The notes under the pieces were generated by a model. That model saw nothing but the letters and a program-made list of their open reading frames with translations. It was not told the origin of the DNA and did no database searches. A DNA stretch of 64,000 nucleotides from Coneutiohabitans thermophilus (GTDB taxonomy: Bacteria > Zhuqueibacterota > Zhuqueibacteria > Zhuqueibacterales > Zhuqueibacteraceae), in the NCBI GenBank assembly GCA_034505235.1, contig JAPDQY010000005.1:3634-67633 (forward strand), given 5' to 3'. This document shows, piece by piece, positions 34,672 to 43,408 of this stretch. Position numbers and translations under genes: made by a program. Position 1 is the first letter of the stretch. The number at the start of each line of letters is the position of its first letter.

Positions 34672-35385
34672 ATGAATTTGACCGGCAAAGTGGCCATCGT
34701 CACCGGTGCCAGCCGCGGCATCGGCCGTGCGCTGGCGTTGCGGCTGGCACGCGAGGGGACACATCTGCTGCTCACCGCGCGTCAGGAGCCGCTGCTCGCG
34801 CAAGTGGCCGAACAAGCACGTCAGCAGGGGGTCGAAGTCGCCTCGGTGCGCGCGGACCTGCGGGAGCAGAAGGAAATCGATCAGATGATCCAAACCGCGG
34901 TCGAACGCTTTGGCCGCATCGAGATCCTGGTCAACAACGCCGGCTTGGGCTATCTGAAACCGGTGGCGGAGTTGACCACTGCCGAATGGGATGAGATGTT
35001 TGCCGTCAATCTGCGCGCGGTTTTTCTGGCCACGCGCGCGGCCCTGCCGCATTTGCGGCGGGCCGGCGGGAGCTTTGTGGTGAATGTGGCCTCGCTCGCC
35101 GGCAAGAACACTTTCGCCAACGGCAGCGGCTACACCGCCACCAAGTGGGGTTTGCGCGCCTTCAGCCAATGCCTGATGCTGGAGGAACGCCGGCACGGGC
35201 TGCATGTGCTCACGATTTGCCCGGGCTCGGTGGAAACCGAATTTGGCGCCGGCCGCGCCACCCCGCGACCGGCATCGCGCGACATCCTCCTGCCGGAAGA
35301 TGTCGCCGAGGCCGTGGTGGGCGCGCTGAAACTGCCGCCGCGCGCGATGCTCAGCGAGATCGACCTGCGCCCCTCGAATCCCTGA
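34672..35385 (+). CDS. Short-chain dehydrogenase/reductase
   Basis: The 237-residue classical SDR has the NADP(H)-binding GKVAIVTGASRGIGRALA, the ILVNNAGLG motif, the catalytic Ser in NVASLAG and Tyr-x3-Lys in GYTATKWGLRAF, and a closing ICPGSVETEF. GGGAG precedes the ATG. It reduces or oxidises a carbonyl or alcohol; the substrate is not evident. The best general match in style is the FabG/sepiapterin-reductase-like group. It lies between a ROK-like gene and a secreted beta-propeller gene. Confidence 0.9.
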   Translation: MNLTGKVAIVTGASRGIGRALALRLAREGTHLLLTARQEPLLAQVAEQARQQGVEVASVRADLREQKEIDQMIQTAVERFGRIEILVNNAGLGYLKPVAELTTAEWDEMFAVNLRAVFLATRAALPHLRRAGGSFVVNVASLAGKNTFANGSGYTATKWGLRAFSQCLMLEERRHGLHVLTICPGSVETEFGAGRATPRPASRDILLPEDVAEAVVGALKLPPRAMLSEIDLRPSNP

Positions 35386-35444
35386 ACCCGTCGCCATCTC
35401 TCTCAAAAGGATTTTGCAAGATCATTTCGAAAGGACACACTGCC

Positions 35445-36461
35445 ATGAAGCACGCTTGCTGCATCGCCCTGCTCGCCGGGCTGCCGCTTTTCCCCGGCAG
35501 CGGCCTGGCCCAACATTCCCAACGCCTGTTTGCCGCCGTGGCAAAGAACATCAACAGTGCGGAAAATGGCGCCGCGGCAGCGACGGGCTTGCTGGCAACC
35601 CCGCTGCAGGGACCGCAATGGCAGCCGCTCACCTGGCCGGATATGCCGCTGCGCTGCCTCAGCCAGTCGCCTGCCGGTGGCTCCCCCAAACTGCTCGTGG
35701 CGGGATCAGACGGCATTCTGCGACCTTTCACCAATCCCACCGGCTGGCGCCTGCTGACGGATTGGCAATTGACGGAAGTGCTCGATGTCGCCGTTGATCC
35801 GCTGGCACCCCGTACGATTTATGCCGCGACCGCCAATGGCATCTTCGTATCAACGGACGAGGGCAGGGGATGGCAGGCCCGCAATCGCGGCTTGGCGAGT
35901 ACATTCGTCAGTTGCTTGCTGGCGGATCCGCAACAACCCGGCCGGTGGTTTGCCGGCACGGAAGCCGGCTTGTATGAATCGCTCAATGGCGGCCAGGATT
36001 GGCGGCTGCTCGCGCTCGAAGGCATCGCGGTGCGCGCCCTGTTGCGCGAGAAGCAATCGTGGCCCGGCATCTTCTGGGTTGGCACGGAAAATCACGGCCT
36101 GTATGAAAGTTTTGACGGCGCCAAAACCTTCGCCAAAGTCGACATGGATGACGACAGCAGCTCGGTCTATGCGCTTGCCGGCGGCGGTGCCAATGAACCA
36201 ATCTATGCCGGACTGTTCGCCCAGGGTCTCTATCGTGCCTCCTCGCCGGGAGAATTGTGGGAACCGCTTGCCGGCAGCCAGCGGTTGGGCACGGTGTTCT
36301 GCATTTTGCCACTGCCGGAACAACAACTGCTCTTCGTCGGCACCCATGACCAGGGCGTGTTTCGCAGCACGGACGGCGGCCAAACCTGGCAAAGCTTCGG
36401 ACTCGAGGGTGCGACGGTGCGCGATTTGATGCTGGGGGAGGCCGGTTGGGCCAGGCCCTAG
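35445..36461 (+). CDS. Secreted beta-propeller protein with BNR/sortilin-like repeats
   Basis: The 338-residue product from ATG 35445 has a signal peptide (MKHACCIALLAGLPLFPGSG) and repeated BNR/Asp-box-like blades: IFVSTDEGRGWQARNRGL, LYESLNGGQDWRLL, LYESFDGAKTFAKV and VFRSTDGGQTWQSF. Such propellers occur in sialidase-like, Ycf48-like and VPS10-like proteins; here no catalytic residues can be assigned. It is probably periplasmic or surface-bound. It is a close paralogue of the protein at 54473-55498, sharing the order and spacing of blades. The neighbours give no clear function. Confidence 0.75.
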   Translation: MKHACCIALLAGLPLFPGSGLAQHSQRLFAAVAKNINSAENGAAAATGLLATPLQGPQWQPLTWPDMPLRCLSQSPAGGSPKLLVAGSDGILRPFTNPTGWRLLTDWQLTEVLDVAVDPLAPRTIYAATANGIFVSTDEGRGWQARNRGLASTFVSCLLADPQQPGRWFAGTEAGLYESLNGGQDWRLLALEGIAVRALLREKQSWPGIFWVGTENHGLYESFDGAKTFAKVDMDDDSSSVYALAGGGANEPIYAGLFAQGLYRASSPGELWEPLAGSQRLGTVFCILPLPEQQLLFVGTHDQGVFRSTDGGQTWQSFGLEGATVRDLMLGEAGWARP

Positions 36462-36732
36462 GCACGGTTCCCGCGATGAGCGCAGGGGGACGCGCCGCTG
36501 TGTCGCGCAGAAGAATCTCGTGCAAGGCCGGGCCCTGTGGTCAATTTTTATGGAATCTTTGCAGGAGGTGAGCGCGTGATGTCCGGCTTTTCCGCAGCAA
36601 CCGACCACCCGCTTGCCCAACGCCGGTTGTGTTGAGGACCATCATTTCGGTTGTGCCGTTGCTCTCATTCCCGCCCTGCGGCAGCGGGGCAAAAAAAATG
36701 CACCTCACTCATTCAAGGAGGAAGGAATCGCA

Positions 36733-37290
36733 ATGTTGAATTCGAAGGTGGAGTTGAAGCAAAGTGGCATTCAAGGCCTGGGCATTTTCGCCAGGGAATT
36801 CATTGCAGAGGGCGAGATGGTATGGTGGGAAACTGCCGAGGAACAAGCGCGGCGTTTTATCGTGACCCGCCAGGAGATCGAAACCTGGCCGGAGGAGAAA
36901 CAGCGCAATTTTCTCAAATATGCCTATCAAATCGATGCCGGCGTCTATTACGGCCCGCGTGACACGGTGCCGCAGGATCCGGCCGACTTCACCAACCACA
37001 GTTGCGATCCCAACACCTGGTTTGTCGATGACAACACCATGACCGCGCGCCGCGACATCATGCCCGGAGAGGAGATCACCTATGACTATGCCACCAGCGA
37101 GATCGAAGAAAGCTTCCTGCTGGTCTGCGGCTGCGGCGCCGCCAATTGCCGCGGCATCATTCGCGGCACCGATCATTTATTGCCGGAATTGCAGGAAATG
37201 TACGGCAACCACATGATGCAGCATGTGCTGCGCAGCATCGCGGCCCATCGTGCCGCAGCGCACAAGGCAAAAGTTGCCGGCATGAAGTAA
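36733..37290 (+). CDS. SET domain protein (putative protein lysine methyltransferase)
   Basis: The 185-residue product has GIQGLGIFAREFIAEGEMVW at the N-terminus, the SET core FTNHSCDPNTWFVD near residue 90 and PGEEITYDYATSEIEE, followed by a post-SET-like Cys cluster CGCGAANCRG. All classic SET motifs (GxG, NHSCxPN, GEExxYDY) are present, so SAM-dependent methylation of a protein lysine is likely. The target is unknown. GGAGGAA supports ATG 36733. Bacterial SET proteins are uncommon and often thought acquired from eukaryotes. The flanking genes are unrelated and base composition looks normal. Confidence 0.88.
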   Translation: MLNSKVELKQSGIQGLGIFAREFIAEGEMVWWETAEEQARRFIVTRQEIETWPEEKQRNFLKYAYQIDAGVYYGPRDTVPQDPADFTNHSCDPNTWFVDDNTMTARRDIMPGEEITYDYATSEIEESFLLVCGCGAANCRGIIRGTDHLLPELQEMYGNHMMQHVLRSIAAHRAAAHKAKVAGMK

Positions 37291-37313
37291 TCCCCTTCGC
37301 TGAAAACTCGGCC

Positions 37314-37357
37314 GCGCCGGCCTCCAGCCCGCTTGCAGACCAGACGCCTGCGCCAGG
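37314..37357 (+). repeat. Dispersed repeat, copy 2
   Basis: The segment has GCGCCGGCCTCCAGCCCGC followed by GCAGACCAGACGCCTGCGCC, aligning with the copies at 24382, 51679 and 57255. Confidence 0.5.
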
Positions 37358-37510
37358 CTTTCATCCTGATGGCAGGTCGCGCAGCGGGGACAGGCTCTCG
37401 GGAAAAATTGTGCCTCTCAGCCGATCGTTTGCGGCCGGTAATTGCGGGGTGTCCATGCGCCGTTGCGCGTTTCCTCCGCCTCGCCGCCGGCTGCCGGCAA
37501 ATTTCGCAAG

Positions 37511-37586
37511 GACGCCCTCTCTCTTCCAGCCTCTCGATGCCTTCCCCGCCAGCAGACAACGGCGGCTGGGAAGAGAGAAGGGCGTC
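37511..37586. repeat. Long imperfect inverted repeat, possible bidirectional terminator
   Basis: GACGCCCT...CTTCCAGCC (37511-37531) pairs with GGCTGGGAAG...GGGCGTC (37564-37586) over about 21 bp with two single-base bulges and a 32-base loop. It lies between the convergent SET and glycosidase genes. No T-run is adjacent. Confidence 0.5.
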
Positions 37587-37667
37587 ATGTTCAGAGGCAT
37601 GATCGTGTTGTCGTCGCGGTCCCGATCTTTCACGCGAGGATTGCGACAGGACCATTCGAGCCGCGCC

Positions 37668-39695
37668 TTATTTTTGCTTCACAAGAACAGACAGGTTTTG
37701 CGCCGGCCAGGGCAGGGTGAAGCCCTCTGCGGGCTTGGACTGCGGTTGCCCGTCAATCCACCATCCCGTCTGGCTTTCCGCGGCAACTCTCTCAATCCGC
37801 ACAGCCAATCTTGTGTCCCGCACTCTCACCGTTGCTTCCAGCCAATTCATCCCCGCCAGCAACCGGGGGCGCAGGCGCAACTGCCGCCACTCCGGGCGAA
37901 TTCCCAGCACATGATGAATGCACAAGATGATGATTTCCGCCCAAGTCCAGGGAATGATGCCGATTTGCGGACAGGGTGGAATGGGCCGCGGGCCGTAGAA
38001 TTCAAACCAGGCGCCGGCGCGGCCGCCGGGCACGGTCGTCAGCCAGTGCAACACACGCCAGACTTTTTCATCGTTGCCGGCTTCGAACCAGGCGCGTGCG
38101 ATGAACAGCGAAGCAAATGGCCACGGCCCTGGAGAGTCTGGCTCGGAGGTATAGTGATAACGGCCATAGCCCCCGCCGGTCCAGTTGGTATTCCACAAGC
38201 CTTCGAGATGCGCCAGCGTTCTCTGCGCCAGCTCGCTGCGCGGGTCGATGAATTCCAGCGCAATCGGCAGGGCGGCGGCGCTGTCGGGATTCAAATAATG
38301 CGGGCCGGGCTGGCGCAGGGGAATGCTGGCCGGGAACGTCTCCGGCTCACGCAGAAACGTTTCCGTCTGCACCTCGCCATTCAGGCGGCGGCGCTTGATG
38401 AAATGGCCATTCTCGATCAGACAAAATTTGGGATCAAACAGCATGGCCTGCGTGATTGCCTGCGCCGCCTCCAGCCAGCCGCGGGCACGGTCCTGCTCGC
38501 CGAGCAATTCCGCCAGCCGGGCGGCGCTGCGCAGGCCGAGAGCCGGATAAAATTGATACATCAGCTCCATGCCGTCCTCGATGCCGAACAGATGGTGACG
38601 CTCCCAGAATTCGCGCTGGTTGTGCAGCAGAAAAGTTTCGGGATGGCGGAAAACCGGTTGCAAGGGCAAATCCGCGGTGGCGCAAATACGCGGCCAGTGC
38701 CGCCGGATCAAAGCGAGATCACCGGTCCAATCACAGTAGAGCTGCAGGGTGTGGAGCAGAATGCCGTTCTGGTCGAGTTCCACCTCGGCCGGCGGCCGCC
38801 GGCGGCTGGAATCGACGGTGTCGCCCGCGGGCGTCACGAACTCCGTCAGCATGCGCTCCAACATGGTGGCCGCGAGCTGCCATTGGCCGGTGCACACCAG
38901 TGCCTGCACCATCATGGCCTGGTCGCGCGTCCATTCGAGATTGTATTGCCAGCAGCTCGAATCACAACGACCGCGTGCGGAGATGACCGCCTGCAATTGG
39001 TGGCAGGAGGCGTGGAAGAGATGATTCAGCACCGGCGAATCGCTCAGCCAAGCCGCCGCCTGTTGCCAGTAGTTTGCCGCCTCCGGCAAAGGAGCCTGCG
39101 GTTCGCTCCAACGACAAAGCACGGCCGGCTGCTCCGAACCTTGTGCCGTCAGGCAATATTCGACAAAACACTGCTTCGTTTCCCCGCCGGCCAGAGGCAA
39201 ATCTTTGGTGAGCTGCTGCGCCCGCACGCCGGTGTGCAGGGTTACGTGCTGTGATCGTGAAGAAATGTTGCTGATGGTGAGAGCACGCACGAGGCGGGGA
39301 GTGGAGCGGTCCGGGCAGAAGAAGCGCTCACGCACAGCAAACTCTTCCGTCTCCCAGAACACCGCCACTGTCGGAATCTTTTCCTGCTGCAGCCAGAAGG
39401 CTTTGACGCTTGCCGGGTCAGCCGCCAGGATTGCTCCCCCGGTCTCGAGCCGCAACATGGTGGCTGCCAGTCCGGTTTGCGGATCGAAGCTCAGCGCTTT
39501 GCGTTTCGGGCCGAAGTGATCCGGCGACATCAGTAACAGGCCGACCGGCGTGCCCTCGCCGGAGGTGCAGATTTGAACAGCGGCGGTGAGATGGCCATTT
39601 CCGAGAAAGTAATAGTCGATGCCGGCGAGCATCGTGCGCACATCGGGCGGGCCGAGGGCGGGATCATCGCTGTAGAAATGTTCCGAAGCTTCCAT
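37668..39695 (-). CDS. Six-hairpin (alpha/alpha)6-barrel glycosidase-like protein
   Basis: The 675-residue protein has an N-terminal beta-sandwich (about 1-190; DYYFLGNGHLTAAVQIC) and a six-hairpin barrel with YNLEWTRDQAMMVQALV near residue 250, VELDQNGILLHTLQLYCDW and a late PWTWAEIIILCIHHVLG, then a C-terminal beta domain. The layout recalls GH15, GH63, GH78 and amylo-1,6-glucosidase-type enzymes. I cannot assign a family by eye. There is no signal peptide, so it is cytosolic. GGAAAGAG supports ATG 39695. It stands alone, convergent with the SET gene and 328 bases from the MetE-like gene. Confidence 0.72.
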   Translation of the reverse strand: MEASEHFYSDDPALGPPDVRTMLAGIDYYFLGNGHLTAAVQICTSGEGTPVGLLLMSPDHFGPKRKALSFDPQTGLAATMLRLETGGAILAADPASVKAFWLQQEKIPTVAVFWETEEFAVRERFFCPDRSTPRLVRALTISNISSRSQHVTLHTGVRAQQLTKDLPLAGGETKQCFVEYCLTAQGSEQPAVLCRWSEPQAPLPEAANYWQQAAAWLSDSPVLNHLFHASCHQLQAVISARGRCDSSCWQYNLEWTRDQAMMVQALVCTGQWQLAATMLERMLTEFVTPAGDTVDSSRRRPPAEVELDQNGILLHTLQLYCDWTGDLALIRRHWPRICATADLPLQPVFRHPETFLLHNQREFWERHHLFGIEDGMELMYQFYPALGLRSAARLAELLGEQDRARGWLEAAQAITQAMLFDPKFCLIENGHFIKRRRLNGEVQTETFLREPETFPASIPLRQPGPHYLNPDSAAALPIALEFIDPRSELAQRTLAHLEGLWNTNWTGGGYGRYHYTSEPDSPGPWPFASLFIARAWFEAGNDEKVWRVLHWLTTVPGGRAGAWFEFYGPRPIPPCPQIGIIPWTWAEIIILCIHHVLGIRPEWRQLRLRPRLLAGMNWLEATVRVRDTRLAVRIERVAAESQTGWWIDGQPQSKPAEGFTLPWPAQNLSVLVKQK

Positions 39696-40023
39696 GGCTC
39701 TTTCCGGGTGGATGATGGAAAAGGGAGACAGGTGGTGGTGACGTGTTGCGCGCCGGCTTAGCGGTCACGAAGCTTGCTTGGCTGGATCAGGGGCAGGGCA
39801 CCGCTCCGGCTGTCAAGCCACCGCCTGCCAGCGGCGTAATCCCCAAGCGAAGGACAACGCCCGGCAAGCTCGGGCAGCCGCCCCCGCCGGGCCTGCAGCA
39901 GGGAAGGCAGGCAGGTGAGGAATACTTGTGGCTGTCAGGGGAAAGTTGTCGCTTCAGCGAAGGCACCGGCATTATTTTTCGTCGCCGTACGGTTGTGCGG
40001 GCACATTTGCAAACACGCCGGGC
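39696..40023. other. Gene-free stretch
   Basis: Between two minus-strand genes I see no protein-like frame, no repeat copy and no strong hairpin. It presumably holds the promoter of the six-hairpin glycosidase gene, but no consensus boxes are evident. Confidence 0.4.
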
Positions 40024-41028
40024 TCAGCGGCCCAGGAAGAGATCGCGGCCCCTGACAAGATTGCGCAGTTTGGCATCAGCGACCGAACGCGGCAGCATCC
40101 ACAAGCCGCAATCGGGGTGAACGTAGTGGATGCGTTCTGCGCCGACCAGCCTGGCCACTTCTTCAATGCGGCGGGCGATTTCTTCGGGGGATTCCACCTG
40201 ATTGTCTTTGATGTCGATGACGCCCAGGCCGATGCCCATCTCCGGTTTGAGCTGCACCAGCATGTGCTTGTCGGATTCGGGTCGGCGCGCCATTTCCAGC
40301 ACCATGTGGTCGCACTGCAGGCGGTTGATAAAACGCACCAGGCGGTCATAGGTGCCTTGCTGCACGCGTTGACCGCCATAATTGCCGAAACAGAGATGCA
40401 CGGCCTTTTGCGTCTGCACGTTTTTGAAGATGCGGTTGATGGCCTCGGCTGCCAGGTCGGCATCATCGGGGTTGCCGGTCAGGTTGGCCTCGTCAATCTG
40501 GATGACTTCCGCATTGATGCCGACCACCTGCTCCGCGAGAATATCGGCGAGCGCCAGCACCAGCTCCGCAAAGCTGGCATAGTGTTGATTGAGCAGCACG
40601 CGCGCCAGCATGTAGGGGCTGGTGAGGGTGAACTTCAAGGGTTTGGTGGTGAGGGGGCGGATGAACTCGAAATCCTTCAACAAATTCAGGGTGCCGGCGC
40701 CGAGCGTCTCGACCACGATGCCCGCCGGCTCGGCGCGATAAGCCAGGGCGCTTTGCCGGCGAAACGTCTCGAGGGTCTTGCGGGAAAAGGAGGTTTGCAC
40801 ACCCGTCATCGGCCGGATGAAATAATCGATCATGCCATTGGTTTCGGGATGATTGATGTCCCAGCGGTAGAGCTCACCGTCGACGAGTAAATCGATGCCG
40901 GCCAGCTCCTGGATTTTGAGCACGACCAGCACGGCGTCCCGCAGGTGCTCCTTGGTGCCGAAAGTTCGCAGCCATAGAGGTACGGGATAGCTGCCGACCG
41001 TGGTCGTCAGCAACGAGGGTTTGGCCAT
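40024..41028 (-). CDS. MetE C-terminal-domain-like methyltransferase
   Basis: The 334-residue product is a single cobalamin-independent methionine synthase catalytic barrel, without the N-terminal half of MetE (about 750 residues). It opens LLTTTVGSYPVPLWLR and has VIQIDEANL, the zinc-ligand pair in HLCFGNYGG, MVLEMARR with a possible Glu ligand, and the final Cys in HPDCGLWMLP. Stand-alone forms transfer methyl groups from varied donors to thiols. ATG 41028 is preferred over 41064 because GGGAG lies just upstream. It is divergent from an AraC regulator across 167 bases, so that regulator may control it. Confidence 0.85.
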   Translation of the reverse strand: MAKPSLLTTTVGSYPVPLWLRTFGTKEHLRDAVLVVLKIQELAGIDLLVDGELYRWDINHPETNGMIDYFIRPMTGVQTSFSRKTLETFRRQSALAYRAEPAGIVVETLGAGTLNLLKDFEFIRPLTTKPLKFTLTSPYMLARVLLNQHYASFAELVLALADILAEQVVGINAEVIQIDEANLTGNPDDADLAAEAINRIFKNVQTQKAVHLCFGNYGGQRVQQGTYDRLVRFINRLQCDHMVLEMARRPESDKHMLVQLKPEMGIGLGVIDIKDNQVESPEEIARRIEEVARLVGAERIHYVHPDCGLWMLPRSVADAKLRNLVRGRDLFLGR

Positions 41029-41057
41029 AGGGTCTCCCTGGGTTCTGGAAAAAGACC

Positions 41058-41085
41058 TTGACAACCGCGATACAAGTATTAAATT
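41058..41085 (+). promoter_or_regulatory. Putative promoter for the AraC-type regulator
   Basis: TTGACA (41058-41063), a 16-base spacer and TAAATT (41080-41085) lie 110 bases upstream of the araC-type start, in the gap shared with the divergent MetE-like gene. Confidence 0.5.
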
Positions 41086-41195
41086 CCGGGCGTGATTTTC
41101 TTGGTAGGGCAGGACCTCTTTATTTGCAATTTCGGCACCAGCCAGGACGGGCGCCTCGATCTGAGTGAATACGGGTTTGTTGTGGAGGTCGCGCC

Positions 41196-42122
41196 ATGAC
41201 GGGTTTGCCTGTTGCAGCCGAGGAGTCAGTACGTCTCACCAAAAGGCCGGTCAAGATTGTCATCCCGCCGTATGGCATCAGCATCACGGAAAGTCATCAC
41301 GAGCGTGGTTTCGTGATGCCGCCGATGCGCAATTCCTACACCAAAATCTACTACATTCTGGACGGCATCGCCGATTGCTACATCGAGCGCAGTGTGGCTC
41401 ATCTTTCGCGGGAAAACGTACTGGTGGTGCCGCGCGGGGCCACGCATTATTTGCGCGACAAGGAGTCCTCGCCGCTGTGGCTGTACATCGTAGCGGTGCG
41501 CAACAACAGTCTGGAGCATCTTTCGACCTTCAATGAACAAATCGAGCAGCTCAACATCCTTGCCGCCCGTCATCTCAAAGCGCTGAGCGCGCATGATTAT
41601 GCCGCCTACGACCTGCCGCGCATGCTGCGCAAAATTCTCTATGAACAGCGCATGCGCGCCAGCGGCTATGTTCCGGCGATTCAGGCGACGCTGCTCAATC
41701 TCGTGGTTGCGCTCAATCGCATCTATCTCAACATTCCGGTGGAGCAGCATTTCACCAGCGACAAGCCCACCATCAGCCGCATCCAGCAAGTGGCACGCTA
41801 TATTGAAAAGAATTTCTTCGAGCCGGTGTCGGTCGAGAACATGGCGCGCATGGCCTGTCTGAGCGTGCGGCAATTCACCAATCAGTTCAAGGCGGTCTAC
41901 GGCGTCACCTTCATGCAATATCTGCATTATCATCGCACGCGCTACGCCCAGCGCCTGCTCGCCGAAACGGATCAGGAGATCATTTCCATTTGTTTCGCCT
42001 CCGGCTTCAATGATCTGGCACACTTTTACCGCATTTTCAAACGCTACACTTCCCTTTCCCCCCGGCAGTACCGTCTCAATGCCGGTTATTTTTACACCAG
42101 GGCGGGCCGCGGCAAAAATTGA
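41196..42122 (+). CDS. AraC family transcriptional regulator
   Basis: The 308-residue protein has an N-terminal cupin-like ligand domain (YTKIYYILDGIADCYIE, ENVLVVPRGATHYLRD) and a C-terminal double helix-turn-helix: VSVENMARMACLSVRQFTNQ, then IISICFASGFNDLAHFYRIF and YTSLSPRQYR. GGAGG precedes the ATG. Members usually activate catabolic genes on sugar binding. Likely targets are the divergent MetE-like gene or the convergent minus-strand catabolic cluster beginning with a PhyH dioxygenase; the sequence alone does not decide. Confidence 0.9.
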   Translation: MTGLPVAAEESVRLTKRPVKIVIPPYGISITESHHERGFVMPPMRNSYTKIYYILDGIADCYIERSVAHLSRENVLVVPRGATHYLRDKESSPLWLYIVAVRNNSLEHLSTFNEQIEQLNILAARHLKALSAHDYAAYDLPRMLRKILYEQRMRASGYVPAIQATLLNLVVALNRIYLNIPVEQHFTSDKPTISRIQQVARYIEKNFFEPVSVENMARMACLSVRQFTNQFKAVYGVTFMQYLHYHRTRYAQRLLAETDQEIISICFASGFNDLAHFYRIFKRYTSLSPRQYRLNAGYFYTRAGRGKN

Positions 42123-42292
42123 AGGCCGGCCCGGCCACCTTCCGCCGGGCGCAACCCCGCGTCCGCCGGCGTCGTTTGCGCCGCACCGGGGCTGCCGCTC
42201 TTTGAAAGCGGCCTCCGCCGCCAGGCGATGCAAGGGTGGAAAGGCCAGCCTTGCCGTGGGGCAGGCAATGACAGCCTGCGCACGCCCTGTCT

Positions 42293-43144
42293 TCAGTGCT
42301 TCACCAAAAACTCGCGATATTCCGCGTTCTTCCGTTCACATTTCTCATTCCATGCCTGCCAGTCACGAAATGGCATGTGCCGGCCCTCGACGTAACGGGG
42401 CCAGGGCTGGTAGGTATTCCCTCCCGCCACCGGTTGACCGCGCAGCATGAACGCGCTCGGGAAAGGCGTTTCGCCGAGGATGCGCGTGGTCGCGGGGATG
42501 TAGCGAATGGTCAGGCCACGGCGCCAGCGCGCGGAGGTGTTGGCATTGGAGCCGTGAATGACGTTGGGATGATGCACCGACACATCTCCGGCACGCAGCC
42601 GCACGTCCACCGCCCGGCTTTCGTCGATCTGCGCCGGATCGATCCCCGAACCCAGCACGTTTTTGCCGTCCTTTTGCTCGATCAGCTCCGCTTCCGTGAG
42701 CAGGCGCAGATGCTGCGTGCGTGGTATGACGCGCATGCAGCCGTTCTCGGGGTCGGTATCATCGAGCGCCAGCCAAAGCGTCACCACTTCCATCGGCTCG
42801 AGCGGCCAGTAGCTGCCGTCTTGATGCCACAATACCGCCTGCCCGTCATGCGGCCTTTTGCAGATGTAGTGGGAGGCGAACAGCGCGAGGTTCGGGCCGA
42901 TGAATTGCTCGGCCACTTCCAGCAGACGGTCGTCGCTGATGAGCCGCACCCAGAAAGCATCCTCGGTCATCAGCGTGTGATGCAATTGCTCCGGCCGTGT
43001 GCCGGGGTTTTTCTGCAGCAGCCACTCGACATGCTGCCGGGCCTCGGCAATCAGCTCCGCATCGAGCACCTCGCGGAAGATGGCATAGCCTTCGTTTTCA
43101 AAATGTGCCCTGCCGCTGCTGGCAGGGTGGGAGGCTGAGGGCAT
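42293..43144 (-). CDS. Phytanoyl-CoA dioxygenase family protein (PhyH)
   Basis: The 283-residue protein is an Fe(II)/2-oxoglutarate oxygenase. It has LWHQDGSYWPLEP (His-x-Asp), VTLWLALDDTDPENGCMRVI, and the distal His in VSVHHPNVIHGSNAN followed by the 2-oxoglutarate-binding Arg in RRGLTIRYI. AAGGAG supports the ATG. Relatives hydroxylate diverse small molecules; the substrate is unknown. It lies downstream (in transcription) of the amidohydrolase-aminotransferase cluster after a 264-base gap that contains a CACGAAGCACACGAA-type repeat remnant near 43320. A second family member is encoded at 57634-58437. Confidence 0.88.
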   Translation of the reverse strand: MPSASHPASSGRAHFENEGYAIFREVLDAELIAEARQHVEWLLQKNPGTRPEQLHHTLMTEDAFWVRLISDDRLLEVAEQFIGPNLALFASHYICKRPHDGQAVLWHQDGSYWPLEPMEVVTLWLALDDTDPENGCMRVIPRTQHLRLLTEAELIEQKDGKNVLGSGIDPAQIDESRAVDVRLRAGDVSVHHPNVIHGSNANTSARWRRGLTIRYIPATTRILGETPFPSAFMLRGQPVAGGNTYQPWPRYVEGRHMPFRDWQAWNEKCERKNAEYREFLVKH

Positions 43145-43408
43145 GGCAGTCTCCTTATGTTGTTGGTGGAACGATTTTTTACGATAACGTGCCGTTGGTT
43201 TCGCGTGGCTGGTGTGGAGAAAGCATGCGCCCGGGCAACATCGGGAGCGTCCCGGCCTGGACAGCCGGGTGCAAAATCATGGCAGGGGAGTCCCCCGGTG
43301 CTTTCTGCCGAAACGGAATAGCACGAAGCACACGAAAAAGCAGGGATGCGCGTTCGAATGTTCCGGGCCTCGTGGTTTATCGCGCCCCGTTTTGTTCGGG
43401 GGCCACCA

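Larger units (their letters stand above)
37291..37667. other. Gene-free stretch between convergent genes, with repeats
   Basis: No plausible protein is visible. The stretch holds a copy of the dispersed repeat (37314-37357) and a long imperfect inverted repeat (37511-37586), and separates the SET gene from the convergent glycosidase. Confidence 0.5.

Noticed and set aside
43310..43350. CACGAAGCACACGAA-type sequence
   Set aside because: It looks like a remnant of a common small repeat, but only one arm is present here, so I do not list it as a separate element.
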